Shown here one piece after another: positions 1-12,600 of a DNA stretch of 64,000 nt; position 1 is the first letter of the stretch, and the number at the start of each line of letters is the position of its first letter. Location: NCBI RefSeq assembly GCF_051020765.1, contig NW_027469170.1, forward strand, positions 62,001-126,000, given 5' to 3'. The DNA is from Lasioglossum baleicum (Eukaryota > Arthropoda > Insecta > Hymenoptera > Halictidae). A model generated the notes under the pieces. The model saw nothing but the letters and a program-made list of their open reading frames with translations, was not told the origin of the DNA and did not search any database. A program made the position numbers and the translations under genes.

Positions 1-29
1 TCGACTAGCCATGCGCATCCCAAAAAACC

Positions 30-41
30 TGCGCATGCGCA
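30..41. promoter_or_regulatory. First of many TGCGCATGCGCA palindromes (NRF1-consensus match)
   Basis: The 12-bp perfect palindrome at the joint of two 24-bp units matches the NRF1 consensus YGCGCAYGCGCR at all positions (established knowledge of the family in animals). It recurs at most 24-mer joints throughout the window. Variants TGCGTATGCGCA, TGCACATGCGCA and the form with TGAACATCC break one half-site. That it is bound in vivo is inference; the motif also arises simply from the repeat sequence. Confidence 0.5.
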
Positions 42-104
42 TCCCAAAAAATCTGCGCATGCGCATTCCACAAAACCTGCGCATGCGCATCCCACAAAAC
101 CTCG

Positions 105-110
105 CACGTG
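105..110. promoter_or_regulatory. First of many CACGTG E-box/G-box palindromes
   Basis: CACGTG is the core of nearly every 42-bp unit, so it recurs every 42 bp through monomer runs. It is the known core site of bHLH factors such as USF, MYC/MAX and yeast Cbf1, and of plant bZIP and PIF proteins. Mutant forms are present in single units or small families: CACTTG at 1530 and 4480, CACCTG at 9754, CACGTA at 17475, CAGGTG near 28528. Function is not shown by the sequence. Confidence 0.5.
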
Positions 111-1393
111 TTTGTGCTCGACTAGCCTGCGGGATGCATCCTCTCGCACGTGTTTTTGCTCGACTAGCCTGCGGGATGCATCCTCTCGCACGTGTTTTTA
201 CTCGACTAGCCTGCGGGATGCATCCTCTCGCACGTGTTTTTGCTCGACTAGCCTGCGGGATGCATCCTCTCGCACGAGTTTTTGCTCGACTAGCCTGCGG
301 GATGCATCCTCTCGCACGTGTTTTTACGCGACTAGCCTGCGGGATGCATCCTCTCGCACGTGTTTTTACGCGACTAGCCTGCGGGATGCATCCTCTCGCA
401 CGTGTTTTTACTCGACTACCCTGCGGGATGCATCCTCTCGCACGTGTTTTTGCTCGACTAGCCATGCGCATCCCAAAAAACCTGCGCATGCGCATCCCAA
501 AAAACCTGCGCATGCGCATCCCAAAAAACCTGCGCATGCGCATCCCACAAAACATGCCTATGCGCATCCCACAAAACCTGGCACGTGTTTTTACTCGACT
601 AGCCTGCGGGATGCATCCTCTCGCACGTGTTTTTACTCGACTACCCTGCGGGATGCATCCTCTCGCACGTGTTTTTGCTCGACTAGCCATGCGCATCCCA
701 TAAAACCTGCGCATGCGCATCCCACAAAACCTGCGCATGCGCATCCCACAAAACCTCGCACGTGTTTTTACTCGACTAGCCTGCGGGATGCATCCTCTCG
801 CACGTGTTTTTACTCGACTAGCCTGCGGGATGCATCCTCTCGCACGTGTTTTTACTCGACTAGCCTGCGGGATGCATCCTCTCGCACGTGTTTTTACTCG
901 ACTAGCCTGCGGGATGCATCCTCTCGCACGTGTTTTTGCTCGGCTAGCCTGCGGGATGCATCCTCTCGCACGTGTTTTTGCTCGACTAGCCATGCGCATC
1001 CCAAAAAACCTGCGCATGCGCATCCCAAAAAACCTGCGCATGAGCATCCCACAAAACCTGCGCATGCGCATCCCACAAAACCTCGCACGTGTTTTTACTC
1101 GACTAGCCTGCGGGATGCATCCTCTCGCACGTGTTTTTGCTCGACTAGCCTGCGGGATGCATCCTCTCGCACGTGTTTGTGCTCGAGTAGCCTGCGGGAT
1201 GCATCCTCTCGCACGTGTTTTTGCTCGACTAGCCATGCGCATCCCAAAAAACCTGCGCATGCGCATCCCAAAAAACCTGCGCATGCGCATCCCACAAAAC
1301 CTGCGTATGCGCATCCCACAAAACCTCGCACGTGTTTTTACTCGACTAGCCTGCGGGATGCATCCTCTCGCACGTGTTTTTGCTCGACTAGCC

Positions 1394-2868
1394 ATGCGCA
1401 TCCCATAAAACCTGCGCATGCGCATCCCACAAAACCTGCGTATGCGCATCCCACAAAACCTGCGTATGCGCATCCCACAAAACCTCGCACGTGTTTTTAC
1501 TCGACTAGCCTGCGGGATGCATCCTCTCGCACTTGTTTTTACTCGACTAGCCTGCGGGAAGCATCCTCTCGCACGTGTTTTTACTCGACTAGCCTGCGGG
1601 ATGCATCCTCTCGCACGTGTTTTTGCTCGACTAGCCTGCGGGACGCATCCTCTCGCACGTGTTTTTACTCGACTAGCCTGCAGGATGCATCCTCTCGCAC
1701 GTGTTTTTACTCGACTAGCCTGCGGGATGCATCCTCTCGCACGTGTTTGTGCTCGACTAGCCTGCGGGATGCATCCTCTCGCACGTGTTTTTGCTCGACT
1801 AGCCTGCGGGATGCATCCTCTCGCACGTGTTTGTGCTCGACTAGCCTGCGGGATGCATCCTCTCGCACGTGTTTTTACTCGACTAGCCTGCGGGATGCAT
1901 CCTCTCGCACGTGTTTTTGCTCGACTAGCCTGCGGGATGCATCCTCTCGCACGTGTTTTTGCTCGACTAGCCTGCGGGATGCATCCTCTCGCACGTGTTT
2001 TTGCTCGACTAGCCTGCGGGATGCATCCTCTCGCACGTGTTTTTCTCGACTACCCTGCGGGATGCATACTCTCGCACGTGTTTTTGCTCGACTAGCCATG
2101 CGCATCCCAAAAAACCTGCGCATGCGCATCCCAAAAAACCTGCGCATGCGCATCCCACAAAACCTGCGTATGCGCATCCCACAAAACCTCGCACGTGTTT
2201 TTACTCGACTAGCCTGCGGGATGCATCCTCTCGCACGTGTTTTTGCTCGACTAGCCATGCGCATCCCAAAAAACCTGCGCATGCGCATCCCAAAAAATCT
2301 GCGCATGCGCATTCCACAAAACCTGCGCATGCGCATCCCACAAAACCTCGCACGTGTTTGTGCTCGACTAGCCTGCGGGATGCATCCTCTCGCACGTGTT
2401 TTTGCTCGACTAGCCTGCGGGATGCATCCTCTCGCACGTGTTTTTACTCGACTAGCCTGCGGGATGCATCCTCTCGCACGTGTTTTTGCTCGACTAGCCT
2501 GCGGGATGCATCCTCTCGCACGAGTTTTTGCTCGACTAACCTGCGGGATGCATCCTCTCGCACGTGTTTTTACGCGACTAGCCTGCGGGATGCATCCTCT
2601 CGCACGTGTTTTTACTCGACTACCCTGCGGGATGCATCCTCTCGCACGTGTTTTTGCTCGACTAGCCATGCGCATCCCAAAAAACCTGCGCATGCGCATC
2701 CCAAAAAACCTGCGCATGCGCATCCCACAAAACATGCCTATGCGCATCCCACAAAACATCGCACGTGTTTTTACTCGACTAGCCTGCGGGAAGCATCCTC
2801 TCGCACGTGTTTTTACTCGACTACCCTGCGGGATGCATACTCTCGCACGTGTTTTTGCTCGACTAGCC
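1394..2868 (+). repeat. HOR-I copy starting with CATAAA/CGTATG block
   Basis: The copy begins with a 24-mer block whose first unit has CATAAA in place of A6 and whose later units carry CGTATGCGC. It continues with 42-mers bearing an ordered signature: GGGAAGC (1558), GGGACGC (1631), then CTGCAGG (1679). The same block-plus-signature order recurs in later copies. A single base is missing at about 2045 (TTTTTCTCG), so the copy is 1475 bp rather than a multiple of three. Confidence 0.85.
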
Positions 2869-5006
2869 ATGCGCATCCCATAAAACCTGCGCATGCGCAT
2901 CCCACAAAACCTGCGTATGCGCATCCCACAAAACCTGCGTATGCGCATCCCACAAAACCTCGCACGTGTTTTTACTCGACTAGCCTGCGGGATGCATCCT
3001 CTCGCACGTGTTTTTACTCGACTAGCCTGCGGGAAGCATCCTCTCGCACGTGTTTTTACTCGACTAGCCTGCGGGATGCATCCTCTCGCACGTGTTTTTG
3101 CTCGACTAGCCTGCGGGACGCATCCTCTCGCACGTGTTTTTACTCGACTAGCCTGCAGGATGCATCCTCTCGCAGGTGTTTTTACTCGACTAGCCTGCGG
3201 GATGCATCCTCTCGCACGTGTTTTTGCTCGACTAGCCTGCGGGATGCATCCTCTCGCACGTGTTTTTGCTCGACTAGCTGCGGGATGCATCCTCTCGCAC
3301 GTGTTTTTGCTCGACTAGCCTGCGGGATGCATCCTCTCGCACGTGTTTTTACTCGACTAGCCTGCGGGATGCATCCTCTCGCACGTGTTTTTGCTCGACT
3401 AGCCTGCGGGATGCATCCTCTCGCACGTGTTTTTGCTCGACTAGCCTGCGGGATGCATCCTCTCGCACGTGTTTTTACGCGACTAGCCTGCGGGATGCAT
3501 CCTCTCGCACGTGTTTTTACTCGACTACCCTGCGGGATGCATCCTCTCGCACGTGTTTTTGCTCGACTAGCCATGCGCATCCCAAAAAACCTGCGCATGC
3601 GCATCCCAAAAAACCTGCGCATGCGCATCCCAAAAAACCTGCGCATGCGCATCCCACAAAACATGCCTATGCGCATCCCACAAAACCTCGCACGTGTTTT
3701 TACTCGACTAGCCTGCGGGATGCATCCTCTCGCACGTGTTTTTACTCGACTACCCTGCGGGATGCATCCTCTCGCACGTGTTTTTGCTCGACTAGCCATG
3801 CGCATCCCATAAAACCTGCGCATGCGCATCCCACAAAACCTGCGCATGCGCATCCCACAAAACCTCGCACGTGTTTTTACTCGACTAGCCTGCGGGATGC
3901 ATCCTCTCGCACGTGTTTTTACTCGACTAGCCTGCGGGATGCATCCTCTCGCACGTGTTTTTACTCGACTAGCCTGCGGGATGCATCCTCTCGCACGTGT
4001 TTTTACTCGACTAGCCTGCGGGATGCATCCTCTCGCACGTGTTTTTGCTCGGCTAGCCTGCGGGATGCATCCTCTCGCACGTGTTTTTGCTCGACTAGCC
4101 ATGCGCATCCCAAAAAACCTGCGCATGCGCATCCCAAAAAACCTGCGCATGAGCATCCCACAAAACCTGCGCATGCGCATCCCACAAAACCTCGCACGTG
4201 TTTTTACTCGACTAGCCTGCGGGATGCATCCTCTCGCACGTGTTTTTGCTCGACTAGCCTGCGGGATGCATCCTCTCGCACGTGTTTGTGCTCGAGTAGC
4301 CTGCGGGATGCATCCTCTCGCACGTGTTTTTGCTCGACTAGCCATGCGCATCCCAAAAAACCTGCGCATGCGCATCCCAAAAAACCTGCGCATGCGCATC
4401 CCACAAAACCTGCGTATGCGCATCCCACAAAACCTCGCACGTGTTTTTACTCGACTAGCCTGCGGGATGCATCCTCTCGCACTTGTTTTTACTCGACTAG
4501 CCTGCGGGAAGCATCCTCTCGCACGTGTTTTTACTCGACTAGCCTGCGGGATGCATCCTCTCGCACGTGTTTTTGCTCGACTAGCCTGCGGGACGCATCC
4601 TCTCGCACGTGTTTTTACTCGACTAGCCTGCAGGATGCATCCTCTCGCACGTGTTTTTACTCGACTAGCCTGCGGGATGCATCCTCTCGCACGTGTTTGT
4701 GCTCGACTAGCCTGCGGGATGCATCCTCTCGCACGTGTTTTTGCTCGACTAGCCTGCGGGATGCATCCTCTCGCACGTGTTTTTGCTCGACTAGCCTGCG
4801 GGATGCATCCTCTCGCACGTGTTTTTACTCGACTAGCCTGCGGGATGCATCCTCTCGCACGTGTTTTTGCTCGACTAGCGTGCGGGATGCATCCTCCCGC
4901 ACGTGTTTTTGCTCGACTAGCCTGCGGGAAGCATCCTCTCGCACGTGTTTTTACTCGACTACCCTGCGGGATGCATACTCTCGCACGTGTTTTTGCTCGA
5001 CTATCC
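2869..5006 (+). repeat. HOR-I copy, 2138 bp
   Basis: The copy has the same starting block and GGGAAGC, GGGACGC, CTGCAGG signature as the preceding one. It carries a one-base deletion at about 3278 (GACTAGCTGCGGG) and an unusual unit TAGCGTGCGGG followed by CATCCTCCCGC near 4879, which is shared with copies at 5541, 7516, 9489 and 13429. The last junction before the next copy reads CTATCC instead of CTAGCC (about 5001). Confidence 0.85.
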
Positions 5007-7148
5007 ATGCGCATCCCATAAAACCTGCGCATGCGCATCCCACAAAACCTGCGTATGCGCATCCCACAAAACCTGCGTATGCGCATCCCACAAAACCTCG
5101 CACGTGTTTTTACTCGACTAGCCTGCGGGATGCATCCTCTCGCACGTGTTTTTACTCGACTAGCCTGCGGGAAGCATCCTCTCGCACGTGTTTTTACTCG
5201 ACTAGCCTGCGGGATGCATCCTCTCGCACGTGTTTTTGCTCGACTAGCCTGCGGGACGCATCCTCTCGCACGTGTTTTTACTCGACTAGCCTGCAGGATG
5301 CATCCTCTCGCACGTGTTTTTACTCGACTAGCCTGCGGGATGCATCCTCTCGCACGTGTTTTTGCTCGACTAGCCTGCGGGATGCATCCTCTCGCACGTG
5401 TTTTTGCTCGACTAGCCTGCGGGATGCATCCTCTCGCACGTGTTTTTGCTCGACTAGCCTGCGGGATGCATCCTCTCGCACGTGTTTTTACTCGACTAGC
5501 CTGCGGGATGCATCCTCTCACACGTGTTTTTGCTCGACTAGCGTGCGGGATGCATCCTCCCGCACGTGCTTTTGCTCGACTAGCCTGCGGGATGCATCCT
5601 CTCGCACGTGTTTTTACGCGACTAGCCTGCGGGATGCATCCTCTCGCACGTGTTTTTACTCGACTACCCTGCGGGATGCATCCTCTCGCACGTGTTTTTG
5701 CTCGACTAGCCATGCGCATCCCAAAAAACCTGCGCATGCGCATCCCAAAAAACCTGCGCATGCGCATCCCACAAAACCTGCGCATGCGCATCCCACAAAA
5801 CCTCGCACGTGTTTTTACTCGACTAGCCTGCGGGATGCATCCTCTCGCACGTGTTTTTACTCGACTAGCCTGCGGGATGCATCCTCTCGCACGGGTTTTT
5901 AATCGACTAGCCTGCGGGATGCATCCTCTCGCACGTGTTTTTACTCGACTAGCCTGCGGGATGCATCCTCTCGCACGTGTTTTTGCTCGACTAGCCATGC
6001 GCATCCCAAAAAACCTGCGCATGCGCATCCCAAAAAACCTGCGCATGAACATCCCACAAAACCTGCGCATGCGCATCCCACAAAACCTCGCACGTGTTTG
6101 TGCTCGACTAGCCTGCGGGATGCATCCTTTCGCACGTGTTTTTACTCGACTAGCCTGCGGGATGCATCCTCTCGCACGTGTTTTTGCTCGACTAGCCTGC
6201 GGGATGCATCCTCTCGCACGTGTTTGTGCTCGACTAGCCTGCGGGATGCATCCTCTCGCACGTGTTTTTGCTCGACTAGCCTGCGGGATGCATCCTCTCG
6301 CACGTGTTTTTGCTCGACTAGCCTGCGGGATGCATCCTCTCGCACGTGTTTTTGCTCGACTAGCCTGCGGGATGCATCCTCTCGCACGTGTTTTTACTCG
6401 ACTACCCTGCGGGATGCATCCTCTCGCACGTGTTTTTGCTCGACTAGCCATGCGCATCCCATAAAACCTGCGCATGCGCATCCCACAAAACCTCGCACGT
6501 GTTTTTACTCGACTAGCCTGCGGGATGCATCCTCTCGCACGTGTTTTTACTCGACTAGCCTGCGGGATGCATCCTCTCGCACGTGTTTTTACTCGACTAG
6601 CCTGCGGGATGCATCCTCTCGCACGTGTTATTGCTCGACTAGCCTGCAGGATGCATCCTCTCGCACGTGTTTTTACTCGACTAGCCTGCGGGATGCATCC
6701 TCTCGCACGTGTTTTTGCTCGACTAGCCTGCGGGATGCATCCTCTCGCACGTGTTTTTGCTCGACTAGCCTGCGGGATGCATCCTCTCGCACGTGTTTTT
6801 GCTCGACTAGCCTGCGGGATGCATCCTCACGCACGTGTTTTTACTCGACTAGCCTGCGGGAAGCATCCTATCGCACGTGTTTTTACTCGACTAGCCTGCG
6901 GGATGCATCCTCTCGCACGTGTTTTTGCTCGACTAGCCTGCGGGATGCATCCTCTCGCACGTGTTTTTGCTCGACTAGCCTGCGGGATGCATCCTCTCGC
7001 ACGTGTTTTTGCTCGACTAGCCTGCGGGATGCATCCTCACGCACGTGTTTTTACTCGACTAGCCTGCGGGAAGCATCCTCTCGCACGTGTTTTTACTCGA
7101 CTACCCTGCGGGATGCATACTCTCGCACGTGTTTTTGCTCGACTAGCC
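5007..7148 (+). repeat. HOR-I copy, 2142 bp, first of the 1974-bp spaced group
   Basis: Markers in this copy recur downstream at exactly 1974 bp. CGGGTTTTTAATCG lies near 5893, 7867 and 9841, and the TGAACATCCC unit lies near 6048 and 8022. The copy also holds an internal 210-bp tandem duplication, visible as CATCCTCACGCAC at 6822 and 7032. Confidence 0.87.
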
Positions 7149-7241
7149 ATGCGCATCCCATAAAACCTGCGCATGCGCATCCCACAAAACCTGCGTATGC
7201 GCATCCCACAAAACCTGCGTATGCGCATCCCACAAAACCTC
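6822..7241 (+). repeat. 210-bp (5 x 42) tandem duplication signature
   Basis: CATCCTCACGCAC followed by a GGGAAGC unit appears at 6822 and again at 7032, five monomers apart. The equivalent part of the next copy (about 8840) has this signature once. The first copy reads CATCCTATCG where the second reads CATCCTCTCG. This is a small duplication of five 42-mers, consistent with unequal exchange or slippage in register. The right edge is approximate. Confidence 0.7.
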
Positions 7242-8660
7242 GCACGTGTTTTTACTCGACTAGCCTGCGGGATGCATCCTCTCGCACGTGTTTTTGCTCG
7301 ACTAGCCTGCGGGACGCATCCTCTCGCACGTGTTTTTACTCGACTAGCCTGCAGGATGCATCCTCTCGCACGTGTTTTTACTCGACTAGCCTGCGGGATG
7401 CATCCTCTCGCACGTGTTTTTGCTCGACTAGCCTGCGGGATGCATCCTCTCGCACGTGTTTTTGCTCGACTAGCCTGCGGGATGCATCCTCTCGCACGTG
7501 TTTTTGCTCGACTAGCGTGCGGGATGCATCCTCCCGCACGTGCTTTTGCTCGACTAGCCTGCGGGATGCATCCTCTCGCACGTGTTTTTACGCGACTAGC
7601 CTGCGGGATGCATCCTCTCGCACGTGTTTTTACTCGACTACCCTGCGGGATGCATCCTCTCGCACGTGTTTTTGCTCGACTAGCCATGCGCATCCCAAAA
7701 AACCTGCGCATGCGCATCCCAAAAAACCTGCGCATGCGCATCCCACAAAACCTGCGCATGCGCATCCCACAAAACCTCGCACGTGTTTTTACTCGACTAG
7801 CCTGCGGGATGCATCCTCTCGCACGTGTTTTTACTCGACTAGCCTGCGGGATGCATCCTCTCGCACGGGTTTTTAATCGACTAGCCTGCGGGATGCATCC
7901 TCTCGCACGTGTTTTTACTCGACTAGCCTGCGGGATGCATCCTCTCGCACGTGTTTTTGCTCGACTAGCCATGCGCATCCCAAAAAACCTGCGCATGCGC
8001 ATCCCAAAAAACCTGCGCATGAACATCCCACAAAACCTGCGCATGCGCATCCCACAAAACCTCGCACGTGTTTGTGCTCGACTAGCCTGCGGGATGCATC
8101 CTTTCGCACGTGTTTTTACTCGACTAGCCTGCGGGATGCATCCTCTCGCACGTGTTTTTGCTCGACTAGCCTGCGGGATGCATCCTCTCGCACGTGTTTG
8201 TGCTCGACTAGCCTGCGGGATGCATCCTCTCGCACGTGTTTTTGCTCGACTAGCCTGCGGGATGCATCCTCTCGCACGTGTTTTTGCTCGACTAGCCTGC
8301 GGGATGCATCCTCTCGCACGTGTTTTTGCTCGACTAGCCTGCGGGATGCATCCTCTCGCACGTGTTTTTACTCGACTACCCTGCGGGATGCATCCTCTCG
8401 CACGTGTTTTTGCTCGACTAGCCATGCGCATCCCATAAAACCTGCGCATGCGCATCCCACAAAACCTCGCACGTGTTTTTACTCGACTAGCCTGCGGGAT
8501 GCATCCTCTCGCACGTGTTTTTACTCGACTAGCCTGCGGGATGCATCCTCTCGCACGTGTTTTTACTCGACTAGCCTGCGGGATGCATCCTCTCGCACGT
8601 GTTTTTACTCGACTAGCCTGCGGGATGCATCCTCTCGCACGTGTTATTGCTCGACTAGCC
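7149..8660 (+). repeat. HOR-I copy up to the 3.9-kb duplication
   Basis: The copy starts with the CATAAA/CGTATG block, lacks the GGGAAGC unit, and keeps GGGACGC and CTGCAGG. It repeats the preceding copy at 1974-bp offset for most of its length, including the mutated unit at 7867 and the TGAACATCCC unit at 8022. It ends at a TGTTATTGCTCG unit that joins the CTGCAGG unit where the tandem duplication begins. Confidence 0.83.
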
Positions 8661-11600
8661 TGCAGGATGCATCCTCTCGCACGTGTTTTTACTCGACTAG
8701 CCTGCGGGATGCATCCTCTCGCACGTGTTTTTGCTCGACTAGCCTGCGGGATGCATCCTCTCGCACGTGTTTTTGCTCGACTAGCCTGCGGGATGCATCC
8801 TCTCGCACGTGTTTTTGCTCGACTAGCCTGCGGGATGCATCCTCACGAACGTGTTTTTACTCGACTAGCCTGCGGGAAGCATCCTCTCGCACGTGTTTTT
8901 ACTCGACTACCCTGCGGGATGCATACTCTCGCACGTGTTTTTGCTCGACTAGCCATGCGCATCCCATAAAACCTGCGCATGCGCATCCCACAAAACCTGC
9001 GTATGCGCATCCCACAAAACCTGCGTATGCGCATCCCACAAAACCTCGCACGTGTTTTTACTCGACTAGCCTGCGGGATGCATCCTCTCGCACGTGTTTT
9101 TACTCGACTAGCCTGCGGGAAGCATCCTCTCGCACGTGTTTTTACTCGACTAGCCTGCGGGATGCATCCTCTCGCACGTGTTTTTGCTCGACTAGCCTGC
9201 GGGACGCATCCTCTCGCACGTGTTTTTACTCGACTAGCCTGCAGGATGCATCCTCTCGCACGTGTTTTTACTCGACTAGCCTGCGGGATGCATCCTCTCG
9301 CACGTGTTTTTGCTCGACTAGCCTGCGGGATGCATCCTCTCGCACGTGTTTTTGCTCGACTAGCCTGCGGGATGCATCCTCTCGCACGTGTTTTTGCTCG
9401 ACTAGCCTGCGGGATGCATCCTCTCGCACGTGTTTTTACTCGACTAGCCTGCGGGATGCATCCTCTCGCACGTGTTTTTGCTCGACTAGCGTGCGGGATG
9501 CATCCTCCCGCACGTGTTTTTGCTCGACTAGCCTGCGGGATGCATCCTCTCGCACGTGTTTTTACGCGACTAGCCTGCGGGATGCATCCTCTCGCACGTG
9601 TTTTTACTCGACTACCCTGCGGGATGCATCCTCTCGCACGTGTTTTTGCTCGACTAGCCATGCGCATCCCAAAAAACCTGCGCATGCGCATCCCAAAAAA
9701 CCTGCGCATGCGCATCCCACAAAACCTGCGCATGCGCATCCCACAAAACCTCGCACCTGTTTTTACTCGACTAGCCTGCGGGATGCATCCTCTCGCACGT
9801 GTTTTTACTCGACTAGCCTGCGGGATGCATCCTCTCGCACGGGTTTTTAATCGACTAGCCTGCGGGATGCATCCTCTCGCACGTGTTTTTACTCGACTAG
9901 CCTGCGGGATGCATCCTCTCGCACGTGTTTTTGCTCGGCTAGCCTGCGGGATGCATCCTCTCGCACGTGTTTTTGCTCGACTAGCCATGCGCATCCCAAA
10001 AAACCTGCGCATGCGCATCCCAAAAAACCTGCGCATGAACATCCCACAAAACCTGCGCATGCGCATCCCACAAAACCTCGCACGTGTTTGTGCTCGACTA
10101 GCCTGCGGGATGCATCCTTTCGCACGTGTTTTTACTCGACTAGCCTGCGGGATGCATCCTCTCGCACGTGTTTTTGCTCGACTAGCCTGCGGGATGCATC
10201 CTCTCGCACGTGTTTGTGCTCGACTAGCCTGCGGGATGCATCCTCTCGCACGTGTTTTTGCTCGACTAGCCTGCGGGATGCATCCTCTCGCACGTGTTTT
10301 TGCTCGACTAGCCTGCGGGATGCATCCTCTCGCACGTGTTTTTGCTCGACTAGCCTGCGGGATGCATCCTCTCGCACGTGTTTTTACTCGACTACCCTGC
10401 GGGATGCATACTCTCGCACGTGTTTTTGCTCGACTAGCCATGCGCATCCCAAAAAACCTGCGCATGCGCATCCCACAAAACCTGCGTATGCGCATCCCAC
10501 AAAACCTCGCACGTGTTTTTACTCGACTAGCCTGCGGGATGCATCCTCTCGCACGTGTTTTTGCTCGACTAGCCATGCGCATCCCAAAAAACCTGCGCAT
10601 GCGCATCCCAAAAAATCTGCGCATGCGCATTCCACAAAACCTGCGCATGCGCATCCCACAAAACCTCGCACGTGTTTGTGCTCGACTAGCCTGCGGGATG
10701 CATCCTCTCGCACGTGTTTTTACTCGACTAGCCTGCGGGATGCATCCTCTCGCACGTGTTTTTGCTCGACTAGCCTGCGGGATGCATCCTCTCGCACGTG
10801 TTTTTGCTCGACTAGCCTGCGGGATGCATCCTCTCGCACGTGTTTTTACTCGACTACCCTGCGGGATGCATCCTCTCGCACGTGTTTTTGCTCGACTAGC
10901 CATGCGCATCCCAAAAAACCTGCGCATGCGCATCCCAAAAAACCTGCGCATGCGCATCCCACAAAACATGCCTATGCGCATCCCACAAAACATCGCACGT
11001 GTTTTTACTCGACTAGCCTGCGGGATGCATCCTCTCGCACGTGTTTTTACTCGACTAGCCTGCGGGATGCATCCTCTCGCACGTGTTTTTACTCGACTAC
11101 CCTGCGGGATGCATCCTCTCGCACGTGTTTTTGCTCGACTAGCCATGCGCATCCCATAAAACCTGCGCATGCGCATCCCACAAAACCTCGCACGTGTTTT
11201 TACTCGACTAGCCTGCGGGATGCATCCTCTCGCACGTGTTTTTACTCGACTAGCCTGCGGGATGCATCCTCTCGCACGTGTTTTTACTCGACTAGCCTGC
11301 GGGATGCATCCTCTCGCACGTGTTATTGCTCGGCTAGCCTGCGGGATGCATCCTCTCGCACGTGTTTTTGCTCGACTAGCCATGCGCATCCCAAAAAACC
11401 TGCGCATGCGCATCCCAAAAAACCTGCGCATGCGCATCCCAAAAAACCTGCGCATGCGCATCCCAAAAAACCTGCGCATGCGCATCCCACAAAACCTGCG
11501 CATGCGCATCCCACAAAACCTCGCACGTGTTTGTGCTCGACTAGCCTGCGGGATGCATCCTCTCGCACGTGTTTTTACTCGACTAGCCTGCGGGATGCAT

Positions 11601-12600
11601 CCTCTCGCACGTGTTTTTGCTCGACTAGCCTGCGGGATGCATCCTCTCGCACGTGTTTGTGCTCGACTAGCCTGCGGGATGCATCCTCTCGCACGTGTTT
11701 TTACTCGACTAGCCTGCGGGATGCATCCTCTCGCACGTGTTTTTGCTCGACTAGCCTGCGGGATGCATCCTCTCGCACGTGTTTTTGCTCGACTAGCCTG
11801 CGGGATGCATCCTCTCGCACGTGTTTTTACTCGACTAGCCTGCGGGATGCATTCTCTCACGTGTTTTTACTCGACTACCCTGCGGGATGCATACTCTCGC
11901 ACGTGTTTTTGCTCGACTAGCCATGCGCATCCCAAAAAACCTGCGCATGCGCATCCCAAAAAATCTGCGCATGCGCATCCCACAAAACCTGCGCATGCGC
12001 ATCCCACAAAACCTGCGTATGCGCATCCCACAAAACCTCGCACGTGTTTTTACTCGACTAGCCTGCGGGATGCATCCTCTCGCACGTGTTTTCGCTCGAC
12101 TAGCCATGCACATCCCAAAAAACCTGCGCATGCGCATCCCAAAAAATCTGCGCATGCGCATCCCACAAAACCTGCGCATGCGCATCCCACAAAACCTCGC
12201 ACGTGTTTGTGCTCGACTAGCCTGCGGGATGCATCCTTTCGCACGTGTTTTTACTCGACTAGCCTGCGGGATGCATCCTCTCGCACGTGTTTTTGCTCGA
12301 CTAGCCTGCGGGATGCATCCTCTCGCACGTGTTTGTGCTCGACTAGCCTGCGGGATGCATCCTCTCGCACGTGTTTTTACTCGACTAGCCTGCGGGATGC
12401 ATCCTCTCGCACGTGTTTTTGCTCGACTAGCCTGCGGGATGCATCCTCTCGCACGTGTTTTTGCTCGACTAGCCTGCGGGATGCATCCTCTCGCACGTGT
12501 TTTTACTCGACTAGCCTGCGGGATGCATCCTCTCGCACGTGTTTTTACTCGACTACCCTGCGGGATGCATCCTCTCGCACGTGTTTTTGCTCGACTAGCC
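8661..12600 (+). repeat. 3940-bp tandem duplication, copy 1
   Basis: The copy runs from TGCAGGATGC at 8661 to CTAGCC at 12600. It matches 12601-16516 almost base for base at offset 3940, shifting to 3916 after 11.4 kb because this copy has one more 24-mer. Visible differences are few, for example CACCTG at 9754 against CACGTG in the other copy. It includes a further 24-mer block with GCGCATTCCAC near 10630 and the deletion marker CATTCTCTCACG at 11850. Confidence 0.92.
11382..11520 (+). repeat. Largest 24-bp monomer block (six units)
   Basis: The block is four A6 units followed by two ACAAAA units. The first unit is truncated: it enters from CTAGCC straight into ATGCGCATCCC, lacking TGCGC. 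The block leaves through AACC into TCGCACGTG of the next 42-mer. A block with n units therefore adds 45 + 24(n-1) bp in place of a 42-mer, which is always a multiple of three. The five internal joints each make TGCGCATGCGCA. The duplicate of this block at 15322-15436 has one A6 unit fewer, so unit number changes by single 24-bp steps. Confidence 0.93.

Larger units (their letters stand above)
1..1393 (+). repeat. HOR-I, partial left copy
   Basis: Bases 1 to about 470 match 2247 onward (offset 2246), including the rare GCGCATTCCAC unit and a CACGAG-mutated E-box at 273 and 2519. Bases from about 200 to 1400 match 3303 onward at offset 3109, including the TGAGCATCCC unit near 1040 and 4150. The match at offset 3109 stops near 1331/4440, where the left copy has an extra 159 bp (one 42-mer plus a hybrid unit with four 24-mers). 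Confidence 0.85.

Noticed and set aside
11382..11520. Rbfox RNA sponge from GCATG motifs
   Set aside because: GCATG is contained in the palindromic 24-mer on both strands, but there is no evidence of transcription and the motif is only five bases.
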